A DNA stretch of 64,000 nucleotides from Rhizobium sp. NXC24. Its GTDB lineage: Bacteria > Pseudomonadota > Alphaproteobacteria > Rhizobiales > Rhizobiaceae. Below are positions 33,436 through 42,802 of this stretch, piece after piece. Position 1 is the stretch's first letter. Every line of letters starts with the position of its first letter. Under the pieces are notes generated by a model. It ran no database searches, was not told the origin of the DNA, and saw nothing but the letters and a program-made list of their open reading frames with translations. The DNA is taken from positions 1 through 64,000 of the forward strand of contig NZ_CP024314.1 of assembly GCF_002944315.1 (NCBI RefSeq). Direction: 5' to 3'. The position numbers were made by a program, and so were the translations under genes.

Positions 33436-34341
33436 ATGAAAATCGCTATCGACCCCTTTATGCACCGCCATCTCTCACTCGAGGACCTGCCCTCGAAGGT
33501 GAAGGAACTCGGCTACGATTGGATTGAACTTTCTCCGCGCGGCGATTTCCTTGAATGGTTCAAGGCGCCGCGCGTGTTTCCCGAACGCATCAAATCGTTC
33601 AAACGCGCGTTGAAAGACGCGGACGTCGGCATTGCATCGCTCCTGCCGATGTACCGCTGGGCCTCGAATGATGAGGTCGAGCGCCAAGCCGCGGTCAAGC
33701 ACTGGAAGCGCGCCATCCAGATTGCGGTCGAGCTGGAAGTGGATGTCATGAACTCGGAATTCGGGCGCGGCCCGCATCCCGACAAGGGCTCCTGCTATTG
33801 CTGCCATACCGGTTCGATGATCGAAGCCTGCGAAGACGCCTGGTGGCGCTCGATGGAAGAGCTTGTGCCGATTTTCGAAAAGGAGGGGATCAATCTCCAC
33901 GTCGAGCCGCATCCGGAGGATTGGTGCGAAACCCTTCAGCCGGCGCTCGACATCATCCGCACGGTCAATTCCAAGAACGTCAAGTTCCTCTATTGCGCGC
34001 CTCACACCTTCTATTTCGGGGACGACACCAAGGCGATGCTGCGCGAAGCCAAGGATGTGCTCGCGCATGTCCATGTCGGCGACACGTTCAACCATAAGGC
34101 GTCTTCCGGCCTGCGCTACATCCTCAATCCGCCCGGCACGCAAGCGCGTGTGCATCAGCATCTGAATATCGGCCAGGGAGAAGTCCCTTGGGATGATTTC
34201 TTCAGCACACTCGCCGACATCGGTTTCGACGGCATCATGACGGCCTGCGTCTTTGCCTGGGAAGACAAGGCCGATCACTCCGGCAAGTTCATGCGTTCCG
34301 AAATGCAGCGTTACGTCGACAAGTATTGGAGCGCGAAATGA
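33436..34341 (+). CDS. Sugar phosphate isomerase/epimerase family TIM-barrel protein 1
   Basis: The protein has 301 residues of AP_endonuc_2 (xylose isomerase-like) TIM-barrel type. Metal-site segments are [19 protein letters not shown] (strand Glu), [43 protein letters not shown] and [15 protein letters not shown]. It probably isomerises or dehydrates a keto-inositol or ketose intermediate; the exact substrate is unknown. A histidine- and cysteine-rich loop ([10 protein letters not shown]) is unusual and could bind metal. The stop overlaps the next start (ATGA). Confidence 0.8.
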   Translation: MKIAIDPFMHRHLSLEDLPSKVKELGYDWIELSPRGDFLEWFKAPRVFPERIKSFKRALKDADVGIASLLPMYRWASNDEVERQAAVKHWKRAIQIAVELEVDVMNSEFGRGPHPDKGSCYCCHTGSMIEACEDAWWRSMEELVPIFEKEGINLHVEPHPEDWCETLQPALDIIRTVNSKNVKFLYCAPHTFYFGDDTKAMLREAKDVLAHVHVGDTFNHKASSGLRYILNPPGTQARVHQHLNIGQGEVPWDDFFSTLADIGFDGIMTACVFAWEDKADHSGKFMRSEMQRYVDKYWSAK

Positions 34342-35399
34342 GCCTCAACGTTGGAGTGATCGGCACCGGCATGATTGGGCAGGATCACATCCGCCGCCTG
34401 ACGAAGGTGCTCTCCGGCGTCAATGTCGTCGCAGTGAACGATATTGATGCCGCGCGTGCCGCCTCGGTCGCGCCGGATGGAGCAACGGTATTCGATACAG
34501 CGCGTGAACTCATTCGGTCCGAAAGCGTCGAAGCGGTTGTCGTCTGCTCCTGGGGTCCGGCACACGAAGAACAGCTTCTGGAATGCATCGCTGCCGGAAA
34601 GCCCGTTTTCTGCGAAAAGCCGTTGGTGACGACGACGGCGGCGGCCCGCCGTGTGATGGATGCCGAAGTCGCCTTCGGTCGGCGCCTTGTTCAAGTCGGT
34701 TTCATGCGGCGGTTCGATGCCGATTATCGCCGCTTGAAAGCGACCCTGGACGACGGCGCGCTCGGCGCCCCATTGATGTTCCATTCGACGCATCGAAACG
34801 CCTCTGTGCCGGAGGGACTATATACGTCGGAGATGCCGCTCAACGACACGCTCGTCCACGACGCCGACATTTCGCGTTGGCTGCTCGATGATGAGGTCGC
34901 GGGCGTTGAGGTCCGCGTGCCTCGGCGTTCAAGCCGCGGAAACGAGCTTCGCGATCCCGTCGTGGTGCTACTGCACATGGCCTCCGGCGCGCTTGTCGAC
35001 GTCGAGATCTCCGTGAACATTGCCTATGGCTATGACATCCGCGGAGAGGTCAGTTGCGAAGCCGGTACGGTGAGCCTGCCGCTTCGCCCCGCAAGCGTTA
35101 TCCGGGACATCCACGGCGTTCGCCAGGGCGTGCCGATAGATTGGCGCGAGCGCTTCATAGAGGCCTACGATCAGGAATTCCGCGAGTGGATCGTCGCGGC
35201 GGGGCAGGGCACTGCGACCGGTCCTTCCACGTGGGACGGCTATGCCGCGACGCTGGTTGCCGACGCCGCTCTTCGAGCCGTGGAAAGTGGTGCTCTTAAA
35301 AAGGTGGATATGGTCACCCGACCGGCTCTCTACGCTTCCGAAAACGATCGGCCCGATCACGGGCAATTTTCGCAACAGCGAATGAAATCAGCGTCCTGA
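34338..35399 (+). CDS. Gfo/Idh/MocA dehydrogenase 1, myo-inositol 2-dehydrogenase-like
   Basis: The protein has 353 residues from ATG 34338, coupled to the previous gene. The Rossmann NAD site is [17 protein letters not shown], with the EKP motif in FCEKPLVTT. The catalytic block [14 protein letters not shown] matches the HD-D/N pattern of inositol dehydrogenases (His and Asp at the active site), and the C-terminal domain shows [13 protein letters not shown]. It should oxidise an inositol to 2-keto-inositol with NAD+, the first catabolic step. Two such enzymes in one operon suggest more than one isomer or position is oxidised. Assigning it as iolG/idhA itself is likely but not certain. Confidence 0.82.
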   Translation: MSLNVGVIGTGMIGQDHIRRLTKVLSGVNVVAVNDIDAARAASVAPDGATVFDTARELIRSESVEAVVVCSWGPAHEEQLLECIAAGKPVFCEKPLVTTTAAARRVMDAEVAFGRRLVQVGFMRRFDADYRRLKATLDDGALGAPLMFHSTHRNASVPEGLYTSEMPLNDTLVHDADISRWLLDDEVAGVEVRVPRRSSRGNELRDPVVVLLHMASGALVDVEISVNIAYGYDIRGEVSCEAGTVSLPLRPASVIRDIHGVRQGVPIDWRERFIEAYDQEFREWIVAAGQGTATGPSTWDGYAATLVADAALRAVESGALKKVDMVTRPALYASENDRPDHGQFSQQRMKSAS

Positions 35400-35410
35400 A
35401 AGGTTCATAC

Positions 35411-36583
35411 ATGCTGAACGGAGAAAGACTTATCGAACGCCCCTTGCGTTGGGGGATGGTAGGCGGCGGCCGCACCGGGCAGGTGGGATACAAGCACCGA
35501 ACCGGCGCGCTGCGCGACGGCACCTATCGGCTGGTGTGCGGTGCCTTCGACCTCGACGCCGAACGCGGTCGCGATTTCGGCGTGAACCTCGGGGTCGATG
35601 CCGAGCGCTGCTATGCCGATTACAAGGAGCTGATCGCCAAGGAGACGGCACGGGAGGACGGCGTCGACGTCGTCTCGATCGCCACGCCGAACTTCACGCA
35701 TTATGAGATCACCAAGGCCTGCCTCGAAGCCGGCCTCCACGTGATCTGCGAAAAGCCGTTGTTCTTCAGCGTCGCCGAATGCGAGGAGATCGAGAGGCTT
35801 GCCGAGGAAAAGGGCCTGATCGTCGGCGTGACCTATGGCTTCACCGGCCACCCGCTGGTGCACCAGATGGCGGCGATGGTTGCCAAGGGCATGCTGGGTG
35901 AGATCCGCATCGTCGATCTGCAATACACGCACGGCTCCAACGCGGGCGATGATGTGAATGCGCCCGAAGCCGTGAAGTGGCGCACCAATCCCGTAACCGC
36001 CGGCCCGACCTTCGTTCTCGGCGATATCGGCACGCATCTCTATTACCTGTCCGAGGTCGTGCTGCCGCACCTGAAGATCGAAAAGCTTCTGTGTGACCGC
36101 AAGGCGTTCATCCCGAGCCGCGCGCCGCTCGAAGACCATGCCACCGTGCTCATGCACTATGACAACGGCGCGCGCGGCCGGCTATGGGTGTCCTCCGTCA
36201 ACGCTGGCAACATGGGATCGCAGCGTTACCGCTTCGTCGGTTCCAAGGCTTCCGTGGAATGGTCCGACAGCCATCCCGACCAGTTGCTCTATGACGTGCA
36301 GGGCGAGCCGAACCGCATCCTGCATCACGGCATGCCTTATCTCGAAAAGGAAAGCCTGGCAGTTGACCGCATGGGCGCGCTGCATACCGAAGGTCTCGGG
36401 GACAGTTGGTCGAATATCTACCTTTGGATTGCCCAGGCCATCGACGCCAAGCGACGCGGCGACGAAGCGTTTCTCAGAGATCATCATTATCCGGGCATCA
36501 AGGCCGGCACCGAAGGTGTCCGCTGGCTGGAGAATTGCGTGCGTTCGGCTGACGCTGGCTCTGCCTGGATCGATTTCAAGTGA
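35411..36583 (+). CDS. Gfo/Idh/MocA dehydrogenase 2
   Basis: The protein has 390 residues, longer than dehydrogenase 1. The NAD site is WGMVGGGRTGQVGYKHR, the substrate-side motif is VICEKPLFF, and the active-site region is VLGDIGTHLYYLSEVV (Gly-Asp-x-Gly-x-His), the pattern seen in the longer Gfo/Idh subgroup. The C-terminal beta-sheet has RYRFVGSKASVEWSDSHPDQL. Its substrate could be a second cyclitol (scyllo- or chiro-inositol) or a keto-intermediate, with the reaction read in either direction. It lies eleven bases after dehydrogenase 1 in the same operon. Confidence 0.8.
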   Translation: MLNGERLIERPLRWGMVGGGRTGQVGYKHRTGALRDGTYRLVCGAFDLDAERGRDFGVNLGVDAERCYADYKELIAKETAREDGVDVVSIATPNFTHYEITKACLEAGLHVICEKPLFFSVAECEEIERLAEEKGLIVGVTYGFTGHPLVHQMAAMVAKGMLGEIRIVDLQYTHGSNAGDDVNAPEAVKWRTNPVTAGPTFVLGDIGTHLYYLSEVVLPHLKIEKLLCDRKAFIPSRAPLEDHATVLMHYDNGARGRLWVSSVNAGNMGSQRYRFVGSKASVEWSDSHPDQLLYDVQGEPNRILHHGMPYLEKESLAVDRMGALHTEGLGDSWSNIYLWIAQAIDAKRRGDEAFLRDHHYPGIKAGTEGVRWLENCVRSADAGSAWIDFK

Positions 36584-36661
36584 TCAACCGGGGGCGCGCT
36601 GATCCCTCCCAACTCCTCCCAAGTGCGCCCCCAACCCTCTCGCAACAAGAAAGACAAGGCC

Positions 36662-37603
36662 ATGAAACTTTCCATTTGCACCGATGTGATGGGGAACCTT
36701 TCCTTCACGGAGATGCTCGACAAATGCGTCAAACTCGGTGTCGAGGGTATCGAGATGACCGGCGGCGGCTGGTCGCGCGCACCGCATTTCCGCGCCGACG
36801 AGCTCCTCGAGGACAGGCAGCTTCTCAAGACAAAGCTGAAGGAGATCGAGGCGCGTGGCCTCGAAATCGCCGCGCTCAACTGCTCGGCAAACCCGCTTGA
36901 TCCAGGCGACATGGGCAAGCGCCATCGCAGGGAAATGGAGCAGACCATCCGCCTTGCCGGCGAGATCGGCGTGAAGACCATCGTCACCATGTCGGGCCTG
37001 CCGGAAGCGGCTCCCGGCGACAGCGTTCCCAATTGGCTCGTCTATACCAAGAGCTGGCCTGACGAGATGCCCGAGCGTGACCGCTATCAGTGGGAAGACC
37101 GGGCCTTCCCGCTCTGGCATGATCTGGTGAAGCTGGCCAAAGAAGTTGGCGTCGAAAAATACGCGCTCGAAAACTTCTCGGCTATGCTGGTGTGGAATCC
37201 CGAGACCCTTTTCCGCCTTCGCAACGAAGTCGGCCCGACGGTCGGGATGAATCTCGATCCGTCCCACCTGATGTGGATGGGTGCGGACCCGATTGCTTCG
37301 GCGCGCGCGCTCGGCGGCGCGATCCATCATTGCCACGGCAAGGATACACGCATCGAACGCGGTTTGGCTGACGTGAATGGGCTACTTGAGCTCAAGGACG
37401 TCACCGACGTCGCGAACCGTAGCTGGAACTATGTCGCCGTCGGCGCCGGCCACGATCTGCAATGGTGGAAGGAGTTCTTCTCCGTCGTTCGCATGGTTGG
37501 CTACAATGGTTGGGTCAGCCTCGAAATGGAAGATTTCACCATGTCGACGGACGCTGGCATCCAATCCTCGATCGACGCGCTCCGGGCCACGATCAGCCGA
37601 TGA
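36662..37603 (+). CDS. Sugar phosphate isomerase/epimerase family TIM-barrel protein 2
   Basis: The protein has 313 residues from ATG 36662 (AAGACAAGGCC upstream). Its AP_endonuc_2-type barrel shows GVEGIEMTGGGWSRAPHF, LEIAALNCSANPL, KTIVTMSGLPEAAPGD, VEKYALENFSAML (metal Glu), VGMNLDPSHLMWMGADP, AIHHCHGKDTRIE (metal His) and YNGWVSLEMEDFTMS. It is a probable isomerase, epimerase or dehydratase of the inositol-derived keto-sugar. The stop overlaps the next start (ATGA). Confidence 0.8.
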   Translation: MKLSICTDVMGNLSFTEMLDKCVKLGVEGIEMTGGGWSRAPHFRADELLEDRQLLKTKLKEIEARGLEIAALNCSANPLDPGDMGKRHRREMEQTIRLAGEIGVKTIVTMSGLPEAAPGDSVPNWLVYTKSWPDEMPERDRYQWEDRAFPLWHDLVKLAKEVGVEKYALENFSAMLVWNPETLFRLRNEVGPTVGMNLDPSHLMWMGADPIASARALGGAIHHCHGKDTRIERGLADVNGLLELKDVTDVANRSWNYVAVGAGHDLQWWKEFFSVVRMVGYNGWVSLEMEDFTMSTDAGIQSSIDALRATISR

Positions 37604-37893
37604 AACGACCGTACAAGTTCATCGTCACGATTGAGCTTGTTCCGGGGACGCGGGACGAAATCCTCGCCCGCGCCCCGGACGTACAGGCGAGGACGAGGGC
37701 GGAAACCGGTTGTCTCTCCTACGACTACTTCACCTGCACCGATGACCCCAACCGCTTGGTTTTCGTCGAGGCCTGGAGAGACGAAACCGCCTATGCGGAG
37801 CATCTTTTGCAGGAGCACACGCAACGCTTCCTGGAATTCTACGAACCCTTTCACCGCTCCTTTACCTTCGAGACAATCACGGCTGAAACCTGA
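37600..37893 (+). CDS. Antibiotic biosynthesis monooxygenase (ABM) domain protein
   Basis: The protein has 97 residues from ATG 37600, coupled to the previous gene. It is a ferredoxin-like ABM fold: YKFIVTIELVPGTRDEIL, AETGCLSYDYFTCTDDPNRLVFVEAWRDETAYAEHL and FLEFYEPFHRSF. Small ABM proteins act as cofactor-free oxygenases, quinol monooxygenases or aldol-type isomerases (YgiN, LsrG). In this operon an isomerase-like role on a sugar intermediate is more plausible than antibiotic synthesis. The stop is followed directly by the next ATG. Confidence 0.8.
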   Translation: MKRPYKFIVTIELVPGTRDEILARAPDVQARTRAETGCLSYDYFTCTDDPNRLVFVEAWRDETAYAEHLLQEHTQRFLEFYEPFHRSFTFETITAET

Positions 37894-38823
37894 ATGCGCA
37901 ACTCCACCACCATAACCACCGCGCCCTGCTGCTGGGGTGTCGATGATGTGAAAAATCCGCATCTGCCGCACTGGGAAAAGGTGCTGGACGAGGCGCAGCA
38001 GGCCGGCTTCGGCGGGCTGGAGCTCGGGCCCTATGGCTATCTGCCCCTCGATCTCGGCCTGGTCTCCGAGGCGCTGAACAAGCGCGAGCTAACGGTCGTC
38101 GCGGGTACCATATTCGATGACCTTGTTTCGACTGGAAATCGCGAGAACCTTTTGCGGCAGACCGATGAAATCTGCGCGCTGATCACCCATTTGCCGGGGC
38201 CTCAGAACCATACGGGCCAACGTTACGCCGCGCCTTACCTCACCGTCATGGATTGGGGCCATGACGAGCGCGACTATGCTGCAGGTCACAGCGATCGGGC
38301 TCCTCGCCTCAAAGAGGCTGCATGGAACGGAATGGTCGAAAATATCCGCGCCATCGCCACGCTCGCCCGTGACCGATATGGCATGCGCGCGACCATTCAT
38401 CCACACGCCGGTGGCTACATAGAGTTTGCCGACGAGCTGGAGCGTGTCGTCAATGACATCCCCGCCGACCTGGCCGGTCTTTGCCTTGATACAGGGCACA
38501 TGGTCTATTCCGGCATGGATCCGGTAGCCACCTTGCGCCGCTACTGGGATCGCGTCGACTACATCCATTTCAAGGATATCGACGCCAAAATCTATCAGGA
38601 CGTGATGGGCAAGCGCATCCGGTTCTTCGATGCCTGCGCCGAAGGTGTCATGTGCCCAATTGGACGCGGATCCATCGATTACACCGCGGTGCGGGCTCTT
38701 CTCACCGAACTCGGTTACGGCGGCTACATCACCATCGAGCAGGAGCGCGACCCGCGCAACGCCGGCAGCATCCTCGATGATCTGGCGGCCAGCCGGACGT
38801 TTCTAACACAAGTTGGTTTCTAA
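37894..38823 (+). CDS. TIM-barrel protein 3, inosose dehydratase (IolE)-like
   Basis: The protein has 309 residues. The N-terminus TTAPCCWGVDDVKNPHLPHW and FGGLELGPYGYLPLD resemble the start of IolE, which dehydrates 2-keto-myo-inositol to the trione. Further barrel motifs are RATIHPHAGGYIEF (metal His/Glu), LAGLCLDTGHMVYSGMDP, RVDYIHFKDIDAKIY, CPIGRGSIDYTAV and GGYITIEQERDP. The gene lies directly before iolC-iolD, where the cluster otherwise lacks iolE (in many rhizobia the order is iolCDEB), so it is the best IolE candidate here. It starts immediately after the preceding stop codon. Confidence 0.72.
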   Translation: MRNSTTITTAPCCWGVDDVKNPHLPHWEKVLDEAQQAGFGGLELGPYGYLPLDLGLVSEALNKRELTVVAGTIFDDLVSTGNRENLLRQTDEICALITHLPGPQNHTGQRYAAPYLTVMDWGHDERDYAAGHSDRAPRLKEAAWNGMVENIRAIATLARDRYGMRATIHPHAGGYIEFADELERVVNDIPADLAGLCLDTGHMVYSGMDPVATLRRYWDRVDYIHFKDIDAKIYQDVMGKRIRFFDACAEGVMCPIGRGSIDYTAVRALLTELGYGGYITIEQERDPRNAGSILDDLAASRTFLTQVGF

Positions 38824-38841
38824 ACAGCGGGGCGTTTCGAC

Positions 38842-40764
38842 ATGAAATCACTCGACGTCATCACGATCGGCCGATCCTCGGTCGACCTCTACGGTCTGCA
38901 GGTCGGCGGCCGGCTCGAGGACATGGGCTCGTTCAACAAATACATTGGCGGCTCGCCCACCAATATCGCCTGCGGTGCCGCCCGGCTTGGCCTCAAATCC
39001 GGCCTCATCACCCGGGTTGGCGATGAGCATATGGGTCGCTTCATCCGTGAACAGTTGACCCGCGAAGGCGTGGATGTCGGCGGTGTCGTCACCGATCCGG
39101 AGCGTCTGACGGCGCTCGTACTGCTCGGCATCCGCGACGAGGACACGTTCCCGCTGATCTTCTACCGCGAGAACTGCGCCGACATGGCGCTTTGCGAAGA
39201 CGACATACGTCGGGATTACATCGCCTCGGCGCGCGCAGTTGTCGTAACCGGCACGCATCTTTCCAATCCCCGGACCGAAGCGGCCGTCCTCAAGGCGCTC
39301 GGCTTTGCGCGTGAAAGTGGCGCCAGGGCTGCCCTCGATATCGACTATCGGCCGAACCTCTGGGGTGTCGCCGGTCATGGCGAAGGGGAGAGCCGGTTTG
39401 TCGCAAGCCGGGAGGTCACGCAGAAACTTCAGTCGACGCTACATCTTTTCGATCTGATCGTGGGGACGGAGGAAGAATTCCATATCGCCGGCGGAACCGC
39501 GGATACCGTCGCGGCACTGAAGGCCGTTCGTGCCGTCTCGTCTGCAACACTCGTCTGCAAGCGCGGCGCCAAGGGCGCCGTGGCTTTCGAGGGCGCCATT
39601 CCGGACAATCTCGATGCCGGCATTTCGGGCGAAGGCTTCCCGATCGAGGTCTTCAATGTGCTCGGCGCCGGAGACGGCTTCTTCTCCGGTCTTCTCAAGG
39701 GCTGGCTGGATGGCGAAGATTGGCCGACGTCGCTCAAATACGCCAATGCCTGCGGCGCATTCGCCGTATCCCGCCACGGCTGCACGCCGGCCTACCCCTC
39801 GCTTGAGGAGTTGGAATTCTTTCTGAAACGCGGGGTCAAGCGCAGCGATTTGCGAAACGACCAAGCCGTCGAACAGATCCATTGGTCGACCAATCGCCAT
39901 CGCAATCATGGGCAAGATTGGTCGGACTATCGGATCTTCGCCTTCGACCATCGCATTCAGCTTGAGCAGATGCCGGGCTATACACTCGAAAAAGGCGGCG
40001 CCTTCAAGGAGCTTTGCCTGCAGGCGGCGGTGCAGGTCCAAGCCGGCCGTTCCGGTTACGGCATTCTCTGCGACAACCGGATCGGCAGAAAGGCGCTGCA
40101 CGCAGCCTCCGGCGCCGGTCTGTGGATCGGGCGGCCCTGCGAATGGCCGGGTTCGCGGCCTCTGACACTGGAACCCGAACTGGGCAGCGACTATGGCGGC
40201 CTGGCCGAATGGGGGCGCGACAACGTCGTCAAGGTGCTCTGCTTCTGCCATTCCGATGACGACGCCGCAACGCGCGCCGATCAGGAAGCAACCGTGAAGC
40301 GCCTGTTCGAGGCATCGCGCCGCAACAATCTGGAGTTCCTGCTCGAGATCATTCCGTCGAAGGTCGGGCCGGTCAACGACGAGACGACCGCGATCCTGAT
40401 CCGGCAATTCTACGAGATCGGCGTCTTCCCCGATTGGTGGAAGCTCGAGCCGATGAAAACCGCCACCGGCTGGTCCAACGCCATCGCTGCCATCGAGGAG
40501 AACGACCGGCATACACGCGGCATCGTCGTGCTCGGCCTCGATGCGCCGGAGGCGGAGCTGGCCGCGAGCTTCGAGGTCGCTGCTGGATTTAGTCTGGTCA
40601 GGGGCTTTGCCGTTGGCCGAACCATCTTCGGCGACGTCGCACGCGCCTGGATGAATGGTGAAATCAAAGACGCCGCCGCCGTTGAAGAGATGGCAAGGCG
40701 CTATCGACGCTTGTCCTCGATCTGGGACGAAGCACGGACGGCCGCACGGGAGAAGGCAGCATGA
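38842..40764 (+). CDS. iolC: IolC kinase fused to DUF2090 aldolase-like domain
   Basis: The protein has 640 residues. About 1-325 are a PfkB-family 5-dehydro-2-deoxygluconokinase: IGGSPTNIACGAARLGLKSGLITRVG, ALDIDYRPNLW and catalytic Asp278 in NVLGAGDGFFSGLLKGW. About 345-635 are a DUF2090 domain (FAFDHRIQLEQMPGY, LLEIIPSKVGPVND, WWKLEPMK, VVLGLDAPE) that probably acts as the IolJ-type aldolase, splitting the kinase product into dihydroxyacetone phosphate and malonic semialdehyde. The fusion is common in proteobacterial iol operons. The stop overlaps iolD (ATGA). Confidence 0.93.
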   Translation: MKSLDVITIGRSSVDLYGLQVGGRLEDMGSFNKYIGGSPTNIACGAARLGLKSGLITRVGDEHMGRFIREQLTREGVDVGGVVTDPERLTALVLLGIRDEDTFPLIFYRENCADMALCEDDIRRDYIASARAVVVTGTHLSNPRTEAAVLKALGFARESGARAALDIDYRPNLWGVAGHGEGESRFVASREVTQKLQSTLHLFDLIVGTEEEFHIAGGTADTVAALKAVRAVSSATLVCKRGAKGAVAFEGAIPDNLDAGISGEGFPIEVFNVLGAGDGFFSGLLKGWLDGEDWPTSLKYANACGAFAVSRHGCTPAYPSLEELEFFLKRGVKRSDLRNDQAVEQIHWSTNRHRNHGQDWSDYRIFAFDHRIQLEQMPGYTLEKGGAFKELCLQAAVQVQAGRSGYGILCDNRIGRKALHAASGAGLWIGRPCEWPGSRPLTLEPELGSDYGGLAEWGRDNVVKVLCFCHSDDDAATRADQEATVKRLFEASRRNNLEFLLEIIPSKVGPVNDETTAILIRQFYEIGVFPDWWKLEPMKTATGWSNAIAAIEENDRHTRGIVVLGLDAPEAELAASFEVAAGFSLVRGFAVGRTIFGDVARAWMNGEIKDAAAVEEMARRYRRLSSIWDEARTAAREKAA

Positions 40765-42599
40765 CAAAGACAATCAAGCTTACAGCCGCACAGGCTCTGG
40801 TCAAATGGCTCTCGGTCCAGATGACCGAGGATGGCGAGCGCTTCATCGAGGGTGTCTGGGCGATCTTCGGCCACGGCAATGTTGCGGGGCTCGGCGAAGC
40901 CCTGCACGGCATCGGCGATGCATTGCCGACGTGGCGTGGCCAGAATGAACAGACCATGGCCCATGCGGCGATCGCCTATGCCAAGACAAAAAGGCGCAAG
41001 CGCGCTCATGCCGTGACTTCCTCCATCGGGCCGGGAGCCACCAACATGGTGACGGCGGCAGCATTGGCGCATGTCAACCGCCTGCCGGTGCTATTCATCC
41101 CGGGTGACATCTTTGCTAACCGGCGGCCCGATCCCGTTCTTCAGCAGATCGAGGACTTCGATGACGGCACGGTTAGCGCCAACGATGCCTTTCGGCCTGT
41201 CGTGCGCTATTTCGACCGCATTGCCCGGCCCGAACATTTGTTGACCGCGCTGCCGCGCGCCTTCTCGGTCATGACGGATCCGGCCAATTGCGGGCCGGTA
41301 TGCCTTGCTTTCTGCCAGGATGTGCAGGCGGATGCCTATGATTATCCCGAAAGCTTCTTTGAGCCCAAGGTTTGGCGTATCCGGCGGCCGGAGCCTGATC
41401 CGCGGGAATTGGAAGAAGTTGCTGTCTTGATCGGCGCTGCCAAGAACCCGGTGATCATTTCGGGCGGCGGCGTGCTTTATTCCGACGCGGAAGATACGCT
41501 CGCCGCATTCGCGAAACGCCACAACATCCCGTTCGTGGAGACCCAGGCAGGCAAGGGGGCGAACGCATGGGATAACGCCTTCAATTTCGGCTCGCCCGGC
41601 GTTACCGGATCCGAATGCGCCAATCGCCTGTCGGAGAAGGCGGACCTCGTGATCGGGGTCGGTACCCGCTTTCAGGATTTCACCACCGGATCATGGGCGC
41701 TGTTCAAGAACGAGGGGCGAAAGCTCATCTCCATCAACCTGCATGGCTACGACGCCACTAAACATGGTGCGGCGCCGGTCGTCGGCGACGCACGTGTGAC
41801 GCTCGAGAAGCTTTCCGTCCTGCTGGGCAACTATCGGGCTCCGTCGTTCGATGCGGAAAGCAGGGTTCAATGGCACGAGACGGTGAAAGCCGTCACGGCT
41901 GCGCCGCAGGCCGATCTTGTCAACCATCTTCCCACGGATGCGCAGGTCATCGGTGCCGTTCAACGCGTGGCCACCGACAAGACCGTGGTGATGTGCGCCG
42001 CCGGCACCATGCCGGGTGCGCTGCAGGTTCTGTGGCAGTCCGTCAAGGGTGGTTATCACATGGAGTACGGCTATTCCTGCATGGGCTATGAGGTGGCAGG
42101 CGCCATGGGCATCAAGCTTGCGGCGCCCGATAAGGAGGTCATCTGCTTTGTCGGAGACGGCTCCTACATGATGGCCAATTCCGAACTGGCGACCGCAGTG
42201 ATGCGACGCGTTCCCTTCACCGTCGTTCTTACCGACAACCGTGGCTATGGCTGCATCAACCGCCTGCAAATCGAGTGCGGCGGGGCCGAATTCAACAATA
42301 TGTACAAGGACACCAATATTGAGGTCATGCCTGAGCTCGATTTCGTCGGTCATGCGCGCTCGATGGGTGCCCAAGCGGAAAAAGCCGCTGACATCGCCGA
42401 TTTGGAAAAGAAGATCGCCGACGCACGCTTGCGCTCGATACCGACGGTCATCGTCATCGATACGGATGCGGTCCCCGGCACGGGAGCGGGCGGACATTGG
42501 TGGGACGTTGCCGTCCCGCAGGCCGGCGGCCCCGAGCGGCTTGAGCGCGCCCGCGAACACTATAATCGAAACGCCCGCGACCAGCGGACCTTCGACTGA
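40761..42599 (+). CDS. iolD: 3D-(3,5/4)-trihydroxycyclohexane-1,2-dione hydrolase
   Basis: The 612-residue length is usual for IolD, a thiamine-diphosphate enzyme that opens the cyclohexane ring of the inositol-derived trione to give 5-deoxyglucuronate. The N-terminal ThDP domain has FGHGNVAGLGEALHG and SSIGPGATNMVTAAALAHVNRLPVL; the middle domain has VIISGGGVLYSDAE; the C-terminal domain shows the ThDP/Mg site GDGSYMMANSELATAV with LTDNRGYGCINRLQ. Translation is coupled to iolC. Its product should be isomerised by IolB, whose gene directly downstream is broken. Confidence 0.95.
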   Translation: MTKTIKLTAAQALVKWLSVQMTEDGERFIEGVWAIFGHGNVAGLGEALHGIGDALPTWRGQNEQTMAHAAIAYAKTKRRKRAHAVTSSIGPGATNMVTAAALAHVNRLPVLFIPGDIFANRRPDPVLQQIEDFDDGTVSANDAFRPVVRYFDRIARPEHLLTALPRAFSVMTDPANCGPVCLAFCQDVQADAYDYPESFFEPKVWRIRRPEPDPRELEEVAVLIGAAKNPVIISGGGVLYSDAEDTLAAFAKRHNIPFVETQAGKGANAWDNAFNFGSPGVTGSECANRLSEKADLVIGVGTRFQDFTTGSWALFKNEGRKLISINLHGYDATKHGAAPVVGDARVTLEKLSVLLGNYRAPSFDAESRVQWHETVKAVTAAPQADLVNHLPTDAQVIGAVQRVATDKTVVMCAAGTMPGALQVLWQSVKGGYHMEYGYSCMGYEVAGAMGIKLAAPDKEVICFVGDGSYMMANSELATAVMRRVPFTVVLTDNRGYGCINRLQIECGGAEFNNMYKDTNIEVMPELDFVGHARSMGAQAEKAADIADLEKKIADARLRSIPTVIVIDTDAVPGTGAGGHWWDVAVPQAGGPERLERAREHYNRNARDQRTFD

Positions 42600-42611
42600 G
42601 GGCGATCGAGC

Positions 42612-42759
42612 ATGGCCGATCTTTTGCGCAAACCCTTTGGCAGTCATGGCCAAGTCCATGAGATTACGCCTCAATCGGCAGGCTGGCGGTTCGTCGGCCT
42701 CTCGCTGTATCGCCTGCGCGCCGGAGGTCGAGTGGATCATGGAGCGGGATGCAAAATGA
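42612..42759 (+). pseudogene. iolB: iolB remnant with internal deletion
   Basis: The first 38 codons (MADLLRKPFGSHGQVHEITP, then SAGWRFVGLSLYRLRAG) match the N-terminus of IolB, 5-deoxyglucuronate isomerase, normally about 265 residues. Another frame then immediately encodes APEVEWIMERDAK followed by TGA at 42757-42759, which looks like the IolB C-terminus (...DPEVEWIMERDA in rhizobial proteins, from memory). The join lies at CCGGAG (42721-42726), a hexamer that fits both the ...RAGE and ...PEVE contexts, so deletion of about 215 codons at a 6-bp microhomology is inferred. The product cannot be active. A functional copy would have to be elsewhere, or the pathway is cut here. Confidence 0.78.
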
Positions 42760-42802
42760 TCAAGCGTGCACTTCCAGCCGTCGTGTCATGGAGATTCGTC
42801 TC

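Noticed and set aside
39439..40773. 444-codon minus-strand frame opposite iolC
   Set aside because: Shadow of the IolC-DUF2090 gene, which carries complete kinase motifs.
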